DNA from: Flavonifractor porci
GTDB lineage: Bacteria > Bacillota > Clostridia > Oscillospirales > Oscillospiraceae
Assembly (NCBI RefSeq): GCF_037572415.1
Contig: NZ_JBBHLB010000006.1
Coordinates: 1-64,000 of the forward strand
DNA length: 64,000 nt
Reading direction: 5' to 3'
Shown: positions 1 to 8,188 of the stretch, in pieces
Layout of the letters: each line of letters begins with the position of its first letter
Numbering within the stretch: the first letter of the stretch is position 1
Made by a program: the position numbers and the translations under genes
Notes under the pieces: model-generated
What the model was told of the DNA's origin: nothing
Database searches by the model: none
Seen by the model: only the letters and a program-made list of their open reading frames with translations

Positions 1-471
1 CACAAGCGGGTCATGAAGGACAACTGCGTCATCATCTGCTCCTCCATCTGCAACGGCTACTTCCACGACGAGCGCTGGCCCTACCTGCGGGAGCTGTATG
101 AGATGTTCCAGCACGACTATATGAACATCCTGCCCGACATGGACCGCTACGGCGAGTACTTTGCCACCAACCAGGAGTACATCCGCAAGTACCGCTTCTG
201 CAACGCCTTCCACCCCTTCCACGGCTTCTCCATGATGAGCTGCGGCCACATCGCCGAGATGAACACCAGCGCCATCTATATCGTGGGTGCTCAGGAGCCC
301 GGCATTGCCCGCGGCATGGGCCTCAAGACCCGGGCCACCTTCGAGGAGGCCCTGGAGGACGCCAAGAAGAAGTTCGTGGGCGAGAACCCCAACATCCTGG
401 CTCTGCCCCAGACCTTCAAGCTGGGCGCCGTCCATCTGTGCATGAAGGGCGACGATCTGAGCCGCGTATAA
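1..471 (+). CDS. C-terminal part of a LarA-like (lactate racemase domain) protein, 5' truncated by window
   Basis: The frame is open from the first base, so this is the end of a longer gene and only about 156 residues are visible. The tail resembles the C-terminal domain of the nickel-dependent lactate racemase (LarA/DUF2088) family. It has a Gln-Glu-Tyr helix near the middle, then a strand with 'YIVGAQEPG', then 'GLKTRATFEEALEDAKKK' and a closing 'ILALPQTFKLG', as in LarA proteins where a 'T-x-EEAL' helix precedes a final Pro-containing strand. The nickel-pincer binding N-terminal domain would lie outside the window, so activity cannot be judged. A strong terminator follows directly. The family call is from memory of the fold pattern and is only moderately secure. 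Confidence 0.5.
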   Translation, partial: HKRVMKDNCVIICSSICNGYFHDERWPYLRELYEMFQHDYMNILPDMDRYGEYFATNQEYIRKYRFCNAFHPFHGFSMMSCGHIAEMNTSAIYIVGAQEPGIARGMGLKTRATFEEALEDAKKKFVGENPNILALPQTFKLGAVHLCMKGDDLSRV

Positions 472-490
472 CCCCGCCCTGCACAAACTG

Positions 491-530
491 CGGCCGTGCT
501 GTGAATCGTTCTTCACAGCACGGCCGTTTT
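491..530 (+). terminator. Intrinsic terminator after the LarA-like gene
   Basis: A perfect 15-bp GC-rich stem (491-505 with 512-526) has a 6-base loop and is followed by TTTT. It lies 20 bases after the stop codon. Confidence 0.9.
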
Positions 531-531
531 G

Positions 532-560
532 GTGACAAAGCGCAGTCTTTGTGCTATAAT
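532..560 (+). promoter_or_regulatory. Sigma-A type promoter for the hexapeptide transferase gene
   Basis: GTGACA (532-537), a 17-base spacer and a perfect TATAAT (555-560). The transcript would carry a short leader with a GC hairpin around 579-601 before the start at 642. Confidence 0.75.
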
Positions 561-641
561 ACAGCCCGGATATGGCTTTGCCGCAGGGGGTCCCTGCGGC
601 GAGAGTTTGAGATTTCAATGAAACAGGAGGTCCTGTATCCT

Positions 642-1307
642 ATGAACATCACCATTTCCGATCTGCTCGATCTGTCCCACACCCTGGCGGGGGATTATCT
701 CCGGCAGTTTCAGTACCCCTGGGAGGCCCTGGACGGCATCAAGGACCTGATCCTCTCCCTGGGCAGCCAGCTCCCCGCTGAGGAGTACAGCCAGCCCCAG
801 GAGCACGTCTGGGTCCACAAAACCGCCGTGGTGGCCCCCACCGCCTACCTGGGCGCACCCTGCATCATCGGTCCTGAGACCGAGGTACGCCACTGCGCCT
901 TCATCCGGGGTTCCGCTCTGGTGGGAGCCCACTGTGTAGTGGGCAATTCGGTGGAGCTGAAAAACGTGATCCTCTTCGACAACGTCCAGACCCCTCACTA
1001 CAACTATGTGGGCGACTCCATCCTGGGCTACAAGAGCCACATGGGCGCCGGCTCCATCACCTCCAACGTCAAGTCCGATAAGACGCTGGTGGTGGTAAAG
1101 GGGGAGGCCCTCATCCCCACCGGACGGAAGAAGATGGGCGCTATCCTGGGCGACTTTGTGGAAGTGGGCTGCAACTCGGTCCTCAACCCCGGCACCATTC
1201 TGGGCCGTCACAGCAGCGTCTATCCCACCTCCTGCGTCCGGGGCGTTGTTCCCGCCCACAGCATCTATAAGGATAAGGACCATATCGTCCTGCGTCAGGA
1301 GGGCTGA
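642..1307 (+). CDS. Left-handed beta-helix (hexapeptide repeat) acyl/nucleotidyl-transferase-like protein, GlmU C-terminal type
   Basis: A protein of 221 residues. From about residue 60 it shows imperfect hexapeptide repeats ('VWVHKTAVVAPTAYLGAPCIIGPETEVRHCAFIRG') that build a trimeric left-handed beta helix, as in the acetyltransferase half of GlmU. The N-terminal 50 residues are helical and contain no nucleotidyltransferase signature, so this is a GlmU-like acyltransferase domain alone, a type often annotated as 'UDP-N-acetylglucosamine pyrophosphorylase-related'. The substrate is unknown. The start at 642 is chosen because AGGAGG lies 11 bases upstream; the ATG at 618 has no such site. The gene stands alone behind its own promoter. 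Confidence 0.75.
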   Translation: MNITISDLLDLSHTLAGDYLRQFQYPWEALDGIKDLILSLGSQLPAEEYSQPQEHVWVHKTAVVAPTAYLGAPCIIGPETEVRHCAFIRGSALVGAHCVVGNSVELKNVILFDNVQTPHYNYVGDSILGYKSHMGAGSITSNVKSDKTLVVVKGEALIPTGRKKMGAILGDFVEVGCNSVLNPGTILGRHSSVYPTSCVRGVVPAHSIYKDKDHIVLRQEG

Positions 1308-1347
1308 CCGGCCCATCCCCACATCAGAGCGGCGGCTTCCCTGTGGC

Positions 1348-1377
1348 TTGACAGTCCCCGCCTCTTCCGTGTATCAT
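1348..1377 (+). promoter_or_regulatory. Promoter for the Cys-rich small protein gene
   Basis: Perfect TTGACA (1348-1353), an 18-base spacer and TATCAT (1372-1377). Confidence 0.7.
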
Positions 1378-1418
1378 GAGAGCACGGATTCACGGATCAT
1401 ACAGAAAGGGGCACTGTT

Positions 1419-1724
1419 ATGGAAGAAAATAAACCCTATTGGGAGGGCAAGCACTTCTCCTTCTACACCAACAAGGAGTGTGAGTACTACCCCTGCCACA
1501 AGGTCCCCGAGGGACAGGACTTCAACTGCCTGTTCTGCTACTGCCCGCTGTATATGCTGGGCCGGGACTGCGGCGGCAACTTCAGATATATGGAAAACGG
1601 AATCAAGGACTGCAGCAGCTGCACCCTCCCCCACAAGCGGGAGAACTACGGCTACATTGCCGCCAAATTCCAGGAGATTGCCAAGGCCATGGCCGACCGG
1701 GAGCGGGAAGCCGGGCACAAATAG
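1419..1724 (+). CDS. Cysteine-rich small domain protein
   Basis: A protein of 101 residues with about ten cysteines arranged in clusters: 'CEYYPCHK', 'CLFCYCPLY', 'CGGNFRY' and 'CSSCTLPH'. This matches the cysteine-rich small domain family (Pfam PF04071), thought to bind metal or an Fe-S cluster. Some members sit next to cobalamin genes, but none is seen here. Its role is unknown. An AGAAAGGGG ribosome site precedes the ATG, and a consensus promoter lies 40 bases upstream. It appears to be a single-gene transcript running toward the transposase remnant. Confidence 0.8.
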   Translation: MEENKPYWEGKHFSFYTNKECEYYPCHKVPEGQDFNCLFCYCPLYMLGRDCGGNFRYMENGIKDCSSCTLPHKRENYGYIAAKFQEIAKAMADREREAGHK

Positions 1725-1806
1725 TGCACACAAGAGGGCCGGCTGCATTGTACACCGCCACAGCTTATGCAGACAGCGCAAAAGCTGTATTGGGAAATAT
1801 TAGGAT

Positions 1807-2344
1807 CTAAATGGAGAGGCGCCGCGACAGCGGCGCCTCTCCATTCTTTAACCGGATGCGCTCATGGTTGTAAGAATAGATATAGCAATTAATCATCTCA
1901 TTGGCTTCTGAGAAAGTGGAGGGCTTGTGGCGGTAAACACACTCTGTTTTGAGCATGGAAAAGAGGTTTTCCACCATGACAGCATCATATGGATTGCCTT
2001 TTCTTGACGTGGAAGGCATACTGCCGTATGCTTGAGTCAGGTTGAAGTACGCTTGCGAGGTGCGCTGAAACCCCTGGTCGCTGTGGAGGTGCAACTCCGC
2101 AGCGACCTTCATTTTTCTTTTTCAGAACCAGACTTACCGTCTGCTGCCATTTCCTCCGGCGGGGGATTTTTGAGAGCAGATCATACGCCTTCATGCTCCG
2201 CAGTACAGTTTGGGGATTGCGAAAAACATCCTTCGTTTTCCCATGCCACATATAAGTTGGAAAAATACTTCTCAGGCCGCAAATGTGGAATGTGTCCGCA
2301 TACAGCAGGCAAATCCTGGGTGCGGCAGGCTGTATCCTCCTCAA
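1807..2344 (-). pseudogene. Degenerate IS3-family transposase (OrfB) remnant
   Basis: Two overlapping minus-strand frames together hold pieces of an IS3/IS150-type DDE transposase. The upstream frame (about 2,110-2,290) encodes 'VFRNPQTVLRSMKAYDLLSKIPRRRKW', typical of the region before the catalytic core. After a frameshift the other frame (1,807-2,112) encodes 'LHLHSDQGFQ', 'GNPYDAVMVENLFSMLKTECVY' and 'INCYIYSYNHERIRLKNG', the conserved Asp...Glu end of OrfB. The first catalytic Asp block and most of the core between the pieces are missing or scrambled, and OrfA is absent. The element is dead. A perfect 15-bp stem (1811-1825/1830-1844) overlaps its last codons. Confidence 0.8.
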
Positions 2345-3528
2345 AATTCTGGAAAGGGCTCTAGGGTACGCTCCAGAATACCGTTGAGGGAGGCAATCAA
2401 AATCCCGTAGTTGGTGATGGGAATGCCCTGATCGGCGGCGGTGCGCTGGCGGTACTTCATCTCCCGCTCCCCCAGAGTGCAGCCCCCGCAGTGGATGACC
2501 AGCTTGTAGGGCGTCAAGTCCTCCGGGTACTCCCGGCCGGAACAGAAGGTGTAGTCGGGCTCCACTCCGGTGGCCTCGCGGATCCAGCGGGGCAGCTTCA
2601 CCGTGCCGATGTCCTCACACTGGCGGTGGTGGGTGCAGCCCTCGGCAATGAGCACCTTGTCTCCGGCCTTCAGCTCCCGTACCGCCCGGGCGCCCTCCAC
2701 AGTGAGGGCCAGGTCTCCCTTGTACCGGGCCATGAGGATGGAGAAGGAGGTGAGGGGCACCTCACGGGGCACGATCTTTGCCACCTTGCCGAACACCTGG
2801 CTGTCGGTGACCACCAGCCGGGGGGGCTTGGGCAGCCCCGCCAGGGTGAGGGCCAGCTCGGTGTCCCGGCACACCAGGGCAGCAGCCCCGGCCTCCAGCA
2901 CATCCCGGATGGTCTGCTGCTGGGGGAGGATGAGCCGGCCCTTGGGGGCCGCCTTGTCGATGGGCACCACCAGCACCACTGTGTCGCCGGGCTGCAAAAG
3001 ATCGGCAATCAGGGGGCGCTTGGGGCCCTCCTGCCCCGCCAGCCGGGCGGCCTTCTCCTTCAATTCGTGGATATGCAGACCGGTAAGGGCGCTGACCCAC
3101 AGGGTGTTCTCCCCCTCCTCGGGCACGCTGTCCAGCAGGTCAGCCTTGTTCCAGACCAGCAGCCAGGGGATGCTCTTATCCTTGATAAGAGAAATCAGTT
3201 CCTCCTCTGCCTTGCCCAAAGGAGCGGTGGCGTCGGCCACCAGAATGGCAAGGTCCGTTTTATTGAGGACCTGCCGGGTCTTTTTCACCCGCAGCTCACC
3301 CAGCTCGCCCTCGTCGTCGATGCCGGGGGTGTCGATGATCTGCACCGGGCCCAGGGGCAACAGCTCCATGGCCTTATACACCGGGTCGGTGGTGGTGCCC
3401 TTCACGTCGGACACGATGGCCAGATCCTGGCCGGTGAAGGCATTGACCAGGCTGGATTTACCGGCGTTGCGCCGGCCGAAAAAGGCGATGTGGACCCGCT
3501 CGCCGGCGGGGGTGGCGTTGAGGCTCAT
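2341..3528 (-). CDS. hydF: [FeFe]-hydrogenase maturation GTPase HydF
   Basis: A cytosolic scaffold of 395 residues on which the 2Fe subcluster of the H-cluster is assembled before transfer to apo-hydrogenase. The GTPase domain shows a P-loop 'GRRNAGKSS' (residues 18-26), 'DTPG' near 67 and 'NKAD' near 137. The C-terminal cluster domain shows 'CTHHRQC' followed about 50 residues later by 'HCGGC', the family's C-x-H...H-C-x-x-C ligand set for a 4Fe-4S cluster. It is the last gene of the set, 12 bases after hydG. The structural hydrogenase is not in this window. Its 3' end abuts the IS3 remnant with no clear terminator between. Confidence 0.95.
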   Translation of the reverse strand: MSLNATPAGERVHIAFFGRRNAGKSSLVNAFTGQDLAIVSDVKGTTTDPVYKAMELLPLGPVQIIDTPGIDDEGELGELRVKKTRQVLNKTDLAILVADATAPLGKAEEELISLIKDKSIPWLLVWNKADLLDSVPEEGENTLWVSALTGLHIHELKEKAARLAGQEGPKRPLIADLLQPGDTVVLVVPIDKAAPKGRLILPQQQTIRDVLEAGAAALVCRDTELALTLAGLPKPPRLVVTDSQVFGKVAKIVPREVPLTSFSILMARYKGDLALTVEGARAVRELKAGDKVLIAEGCTHHRQCEDIGTVKLPRWIREATGVEPDYTFCSGREYPEDLTPYKLVIHCGGCTLGEREMKYRQRTAADQGIPITNYGILIASLNGILERTLEPFPEF

Positions 3529-3540
3529 GGGTATCCCTCC

Positions 3541-4959
3541 TCAGAATCGGAAGTCCCGCTCACCCTGGGCGATCTTCACCAGCCGGTCGGCCACGATCTC
3601 CTTCACCTTGGGATTGGTGATGTAGGCCTGCTGCTGGGCAATGACCTTTTCACCCACCGCGCGGGTCTCGGGGGCGGCGTAGTCCGTCAGGTACTCCTTC
3701 AGGGTCATGAGGGCGTTGGGCAGGCAGCAGTTCTGGATCTGTCCCGCCTTGCACAGGGACATGAACCGGTCGCCGGTTCTCCCCTCCCGGTAGCAGGCGG
3801 TGCAGAAGGAGGGCACATAGCCCAGCTCCATCAGCCAACGCACCACCTCGTCCAGGGTGCGGGTGTCGGACACGTCGAACTGGGCGGAGGACTCCTCCTC
3901 CGGCTCCTGCTCCACATAGCCGCCCACGCTGGTGCGGGACCCGCCGGAGATCTGGGAGATGCCCAGGCCCAGTACCCGCTCCCGTACCTTCTGGCTCTCA
4001 CGGGTGGAGATGATCATGCCGGTATAGGGCACCGCCACCCGGATGCAGGCCACGATCTTCTCAAAGATCTCGTCGGAGATGCCGTTGTCAAAGGCGTTGG
4101 GGTCGATGTCGTCAGCGGGGCACACCCGGGGCACGCTGATGGTGTGGGGGCCCACCCCAAACACCGCCTCCAGGTGCTCGGCGTGCATCAGCAGACCGGC
4201 AAACTCGTAACGGTACAGCTCCAGGCCGAAGAGCACCCCCAGGCCCACGTCGTCGATACCGCCCTCCATGGCCCGGTCGTGGGCCTCGGTGTGATAGGCG
4301 TAGTTGCTCTTGGGTCCGGTGGGATGGAGCTTCTGGTAGCTCTCCTTGTGGTAGGTCTCCTGGAACAGGATATAGGTGCCGATCCCGGCCTCCTTCAGCT
4401 TGCGGTAATCCTCCACCGTGGTGGCGGCGATGTTCACGTTCACCCGGCGGATGGCCCCGTTCTTGTGTTTGATGGAGTAGATGGTCTGGATGGACTCCAG
4501 AATGTACTCCAGAGGATTGTTCACCGGGTCCTCGCCGGCCTCCAGCGCCAGCCGCTTGTGGCCCATGTCCTGAAGGGCAATGACCTCGGCCCGGATCTCC
4601 TCCTGGGTCAGCTTCTTGCGGGGAATGTGCTTGTTCTTGGCGTGGTAGGGGCAGTAGAGGCAGCCATTGACACAGTAGTTGGACAGGTACAGGGGGGCAA
4701 ACATGACGATGCGATCCCCGTAAAAGTCCTTCTTGATCTGGCGGGCCAGCTCATAGATCTCCTGGTTCTTGTCCTCCAGCTCGCAGGCCAGCAGCACCGA
4801 GGCCTCCCGGTGGGTCAGGCCCTTGCGGAGCCTGGCCTTCTCCAGGATGGCGTCGATGAGGGCCGCGTCGCTCTTGTGAGCGTCGGCATAGGCCAGGGTG
4901 TCCAGGATCTCCTGGTGGTGGATGAAGTCCTCTGCTTTTCTGGATTTGGGATCGTACAT
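3541..4959 (-). CDS. hydG: [FeFe]-hydrogenase maturase HydG (radical SAM tyrosine lyase)
   Basis: A protein of 472 residues, the normal family length. It cleaves tyrosine to supply the CO and cyanide ligands of the H-cluster. The radical SAM cluster motif is 'CVNGCLYC' (Cys96, Cys100, Cys103). The C-terminal auxiliary-cluster motif C-x2-C-x22-C is intact ('CTAC' then 'NCC' near residues 386-412). A GGAAG ribosome site lies 9 bases before the ATG. It lies between hydE and hydF on the same strand, in a likely single transcript from the promoter at 6,467. Confidence 0.96.
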   Translation of the reverse strand: MYDPKSRKAEDFIHHQEILDTLAYADAHKSDAALIDAILEKARLRKGLTHREASVLLACELEDKNQEIYELARQIKKDFYGDRIVMFAPLYLSNYCVNGCLYCPYHAKNKHIPRKKLTQEEIRAEVIALQDMGHKRLALEAGEDPVNNPLEYILESIQTIYSIKHKNGAIRRVNVNIAATTVEDYRKLKEAGIGTYILFQETYHKESYQKLHPTGPKSNYAYHTEAHDRAMEGGIDDVGLGVLFGLELYRYEFAGLLMHAEHLEAVFGVGPHTISVPRVCPADDIDPNAFDNGISDEIFEKIVACIRVAVPYTGMIISTRESQKVRERVLGLGISQISGGSRTSVGGYVEQEPEEESSAQFDVSDTRTLDEVVRWLMELGYVPSFCTACYREGRTGDRFMSLCKAGQIQNCCLPNALMTLKEYLTDYAAPETRAVGEKVIAQQQAYITNPKVKEIVADRLVKIAQGERDFRF

Positions 4960-5020
4960 GGGTGTTACTTCCTTTCTTTTGGGTCAGGGCAAAACCCTTC
5001 CCCATCAGTTTTTTCTCTGT

Positions 5021-6058
5021 TTAATCAGGAAAGTCTCCACGGTGGACGGCCACGGTGCAGCCAATGGCGGCCATACGCTGTTTCAGGCCCGCCAGGTGCT
5101 CGGCGGCTTCGTCGCCCGTGCAGAGCTTGTTGTCATAAAGGGTGTACTTGTCCCGCGTGGTGGGGGGCGACAGGTTGGGCATCACCACGTTGGCCCCCGC
5201 CAGAATGCCCAGCTCCCGGCCCTGGGGATGGATGGTGCCCAGAGCAGTGGTGGCGGGCAGCAGCACCTTGGGTAAGGTGAGTCGCACCAGAGAGAGCAAA
5301 ATCAGGGTGTCCTCCAAAGTGCCCGCCTGCTCCTCGGCAAAGGGGGTGTCCTTCTGGGGGATGAAGGGCCCCAGACCCACCATGTGGGGCTGGAAGTCCT
5401 GAAGGAAGCAGAAGTCCTCCGCCAGGGTGTCCACCGTTTGTCCCGGAGAGCCCACCATGAACCCGGCCCCCACCTGGTAGCCGATGTCCTTCAAAGTACG
5501 CAGGCAGTTCAGCCGGCGGGCCAGGGTCAGCTCCGGCGGGTGGAGTTTGCCATAGTGGACACTGTCCGCCGTCTCGTGGCGGAGGAGATACCGGTCGGCT
5601 CCGGCGTCAAACCACAGCTGATAGGTCTGCCGGTCGAACTCCCCCAGAGAGAGGGTAATTGCGCAGTCCGGCCAGCGGGCCTTGATGGCCGCCACCGTCT
5701 CCGCCACCCAGTCGGGGGTGAGTCCCGGGTCCTCGCCTCCCTGGAGTACAAAGGTGCGGAACCCCCAGCCGTAGCCCTTCTCACAGCAGGCCAGGATGGT
5801 GTCCCGATCCAGCCGGTAGCGGGCCACCTGGCGGTTATCCCGCCGGATACCGCAATACAGACAGTTATTTTTGCAGATATTACTACACTCAATTAATCCC
5901 CGGACGTAGATCTGGTCGCCGTACCACCGGCGGCGCTCCTCCAGTCCCCGGGCAAAGAGATCCTTCTGATCCAGGCTGCGCCGACCGGCCAGCAGGGTCC
6001 GCCACTCGTCCCGGTCCAGCCGCCGCTGACGGCACAGCTTGTCCAGCAGCTCATTCAT
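5021..6058 (-). CDS. hydE: [FeFe]-hydrogenase maturase HydE (radical SAM)
   Basis: A protein of 345 residues that belongs to the BioB-like radical SAM group. With HydG and HydF it builds the dithiomethylamine-bridged subcluster of the H-cluster. The SAM cluster motif is 'CKNNCLYC' (Cys62, Cys66, Cys69), followed by 'FVLQGGEDP' in the SAM-binding region and 'GFMVGSPGQT'. Its ATG overlaps the end of the upstream regulator gene by 8 bases, so the two are probably translationally coupled. The gap to hydG is 61 bases. Confidence 0.95.
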   Translation of the reverse strand: MNELLDKLCRQRRLDRDEWRTLLAGRRSLDQKDLFARGLEERRRWYGDQIYVRGLIECSNICKNNCLYCGIRRDNRQVARYRLDRDTILACCEKGYGWGFRTFVLQGGEDPGLTPDWVAETVAAIKARWPDCAITLSLGEFDRQTYQLWFDAGADRYLLRHETADSVHYGKLHPPELTLARRLNCLRTLKDIGYQVGAGFMVGSPGQTVDTLAEDFCFLQDFQPHMVGLGPFIPQKDTPFAEEQAGTLEDTLILLSLVRLTLPKVLLPATTALGTIHPQGRELGILAGANVVMPNLSPPTTRDKYTLYDNKLCTGDEAAEHLAGLKQRMAAIGCTVAVHRGDFPD

Positions 6059-6308
6059 TGGTCAGCTTGGAGTACACCGCCTTGCAGCTTACGCCCGGCA
6101 GCATACCCGCCTTGCCGGACAGGGCGCTGATGGCGTCGGCGGGGGCGTCCAGCACGATGGAGATAATGTTCACCTGCCGCTCCCGGTAGGGCAGGCCCAT
6201 CCGGCCGATGATATAGTCCTTGTACTGATGGAGCAGGGCGTTGAGTTCTTCCACAGAGTTTGGGTTCTCCACCACCACGCCCAGCAGGGCCACGCGGGTC
6301 TCTTCCAT
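6051..6308 (-). CDS. TM1266-family putative iron-only hydrogenase system regulator
   Basis: A protein of 85 residues of ferredoxin-like/ACT-like (NikR C-terminal-like) fold, by similarity to the TM1266 family that accompanies hydE, hydF and hydG in many anaerobes. It opens 'METRVALLGVVVENPNSV' in general form, and the strand 'VNIISIVLDAPADAISALSGKAG' is characteristic. No DNA-binding helix is visible, so 'regulator' is a family label and not a demonstrated role. The start at 6,308 is chosen because AGGAGG lies 9 bases upstream; an earlier in-frame ATG falls in the leader hairpin region. It is the first gene of the hyd operon. Confidence 0.85.
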   Translation of the reverse strand: MEETRVALLGVVVENPNSVEELNALLHQYKDYIIGRMGLPYRERQVNIISIVLDAPADAISALSGKAGMLPGVSCKAVYSKLTNE

Positions 6309-6339
6309 AACAATTTCCTCCTTGTAAAAAATGACAAAT

Positions 6340-6431
6340 GGCGCACCCAAAAAGGGTGCGCCACAGCATACTCTCGTTCTGTCTGGCGACCCTTTCCCGT
6401 CAGGCTGTTACCCCTTTCGCGTCAGTGTCGG
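6340..6431 (-). promoter_or_regulatory. Structured leader of the hyd operon: candidate attenuator or riboswitch
   Basis: The untranslated leader is about 120 bases. In RNA order it holds two near-identical 15-base units of the form CTGACGsGAAAGGGk (6,425-6,411 and 6,403-6,389, period 22). Next comes a hairpin pairing 6,388-6,385 with 6,362-6,359 and 6,382-6,379 with 6,366-6,363. Last is a perfect 9-bp GC hairpin (6,362-6,354 with 6,348-6,340, loop of five T) followed by ATTTGTCATTTTTT. Bases 6,362-6,359 are shared, so the two hairpins exclude each other. No known riboswitch consensus was recognised. Confidence 0.5.
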
Positions 6432-6438
6432 TTGTTAA

Positions 6439-6467
6439 ATTATACTGCACATTTTAGTTTTTGTAAA
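6439..6467 (-). promoter_or_regulatory. Promoter of the hyd operon
   Basis: On the minus strand: TTTACA (6,467-6,462), a 17-base spacer and a perfect TATAAT (6,444-6,439). Confidence 0.85.
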
Positions 6468-6482
6468 GTCTCTTTTGCGCCA

Positions 6483-6511
6483 TTGTATTTTGGGTCAAAG
6501 TGCGGTAGGAT
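6483..6511 (+). promoter_or_regulatory. Possible promoter for the SLH/M15 gene
   Basis: TTGTAT (6,483-6,488), a 17-base spacer and TAGGAT (6,506-6,511), about 145 bases before the start. The match is modest. The 6,512-6,640 stretch shows nothing else recognisable. Confidence 0.4.
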
Positions 6512-6655
6512 ACGTTTTGATCAAGCCTGCGACCCATATCGACATTTTTCAAAAAAATTTGCTCAGGATAAAACCACCGCACCATCCGGCGTCACTAATA
6601 AGAGAAAACCATCCTCCGTTCCCCACAGATCAAGAGAGAGAAAGGAAGTCTGATT

Positions 6656-8122
6656 ATGACGGTACGCAACTGGTGTGTGAAAGTAAGCGCCCTGGCTCTG
6701 GCCGGGGTCATGTCCCTGTCCGTCCTGCCCGTCCGGGCGGCGGAGTACGCTGATCTGGGCCAGGACCACTGGGCCTACGTGGAGATGACCCGGGCGGTGG
6801 AGCTGGGTATCCTCCAGGGGGTGGGAAACAACCAACTGGCCCCCGCCTTTACCATGAGCTGGGGACAGTTCCTGGCTCTGGTCACCCGGACCTTTGCCCC
6901 CGACGACTATCAGAGCGCCCTGGACCAGGGGGCAGCCTGGGATGAGGCGGGCTATCTGGCGGCAGCATCCGCCGGCATTCTGCGGGAGGAGGACGCCCTG
7001 CCTGTCAGCCCTGAACAGCTGGGGGAGATCATTACCCGGGAGGACGCGGCGGCGCTGCTCTACCGTGCCCTGCCGGAGGAGATCCAGGAGAAGTACGCCC
7101 ACCCGGAAAATGAGGATCTCTTCACCGACTTTGACCAGATGGATGAGGTCCATCAGGCGGCGGTATCCGCCCTGGCCGACACCCAGGTATCCTCCGGCAA
7201 GCCGGACGGCTCCTTTGGCCGGACGGACCCCATCCAGCGGTGCGACGGCACGGTGCTGCTGATGCGCACCCTGAACGTGGTGGATCAGGCCCGGACCGGC
7301 AAGACCGCCACCATTACTCTGTACGGGGTGGACAGCGAGAGCGGCCAGGAGCTGTTCCATCAGCAGTATGCAACCGAGGTGGGGGCCTATCTGTTCGGTC
7401 TGCTGGAGGAGGCCCCCCAATACTATATCTTTGATGGATTTCAGGGAGGCGGCACCGTGACCTCCGCCTGCACCAGCTACTATGCCCAGTACCGGCCCAT
7501 GACTCAGGCGGAGCGGGCGGAGGCCGATTTCTGGGATCAGGTGGAGCAGGGACTGGCCAGCGCGGAGGACTACTGGACCCAGCCCTTCTGGCTGTCCATG
7601 CAGGGGGAGAACGAAGCCAAGCACAACCTGCTCTTCGGCTCCACGGAAAAACGCCGCTTTGACAGCCAGGCAGAGGCCCAGGCCGCCATGACCACCATTA
7701 CGGTGCCCATCTGGACGCTGTCCAAAGGGGTAAAGAAGACCTCCACTGCCACGCTCCAGGTCCACGCCGCCATTGCCGACGATGTGAAGGCCATCTTCAC
7801 CGAGATCTACAACGACCCGGAGCAGTTCCCCATCAACGGCATCAGCGGCTTCCGGTATGTGGAAGGCACCACCGGTGAGCACAACTGCGGCACCGCCATC
7901 GACCTGAACGCCAACGAGAACTACCAGATCCGGGACGGGCAGGTCCTGGTGGGCAGCTGCTGGGAGCCGGGGAGCAACCCCTACTCCATTGCGCCGGACA
8001 GCTCTGTGGTCCGCATCTTTGAGACCCACGGCTGGAGCTGGGGCGGCGACGCCTGGGCCGCTGACAGCGACGACGCCACCGGCTACCACGACTATATGCA
8101 CTTCTCCTACATGGGTGGGTAA
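6656..8122 (+). CDS. Secreted SLH-domain protein with C-terminal M15-type D-Ala-D-Ala carboxypeptidase domain
   Basis: A protein of 488 residues. Residues 1-28 form a signal peptide (Arg/Lys start, hydrophobic stretch, cut near 'VRAA'). Residues 30-205 contain S-layer-homology repeats ('YADLGQDHWAYVEMTRAVELGIL', 'KPDGSFGRTDPIQR') that tether proteins to cell-wall polymers. The C-terminal 110 residues carry the zinc peptidase M15 signature: 'HNCGTAIDLN' (H-x-x-G-x-A-x-D) and the closing 'YHDYMHFSYMG' with the last zinc His. It probably trims peptidoglycan stem peptides at the cell surface. It is convergent with pyk, with a shared terminator between. A GAAAGGAAG ribosome site precedes the ATG. 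Confidence 0.85.
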   Translation: MTVRNWCVKVSALALAGVMSLSVLPVRAAEYADLGQDHWAYVEMTRAVELGILQGVGNNQLAPAFTMSWGQFLALVTRTFAPDDYQSALDQGAAWDEAGYLAAASAGILREEDALPVSPEQLGEIITREDAAALLYRALPEEIQEKYAHPENEDLFTDFDQMDEVHQAAVSALADTQVSSGKPDGSFGRTDPIQRCDGTVLLMRTLNVVDQARTGKTATITLYGVDSESGQELFHQQYATEVGAYLFGLLEEAPQYYIFDGFQGGGTVTSACTSYYAQYRPMTQAERAEADFWDQVEQGLASAEDYWTQPFWLSMQGENEAKHNLLFGSTEKRRFDSQAEAQAAMTTITVPIWTLSKGVKKTSTATLQVHAAIADDVKAIFTEIYNDPEQFPINGISGFRYVEGTTGEHNCGTAIDLNANENYQIRDGQVLVGSCWEPGSNPYSIAPDSSVVRIFETHGWSWGGDAWAADSDDATGYHDYMHFSYMGG

Positions 8123-8125
8123 GCA

Positions 8126-8160
8126 AAAAAAGGAACCGCTGCTGCAGCGGTTCCTTTTTT
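8126..8160. terminator. Bidirectional terminator between the M15 peptidase and pyk genes
   Basis: A 16-bp stem (8,126-8,141 with 8,145-8,160) and 3-base loop, with A-run and T-run flanks that serve both converging genes. Confidence 0.9.
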
Positions 8161-8188
8161 ATGTCGGTCAAGTATGCTCAGAAACCTG

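Noticed and set aside
2491..5280. Very long open frame on the strand opposite hydF and hydG
   Set aside because: It is low-complexity in Gly, His, Leu and Val and lies fully antisense to two certain genes, a known effect of high GC at codon position 3. The same holds for long frames opposite metG, the nucleotidase, pyk and the liv genes.
6432..6438. TTGTTAA half-site at the hyd promoter as a Rex operator
   Set aside because: Only one half matches; the second half of the palindrome is missing.
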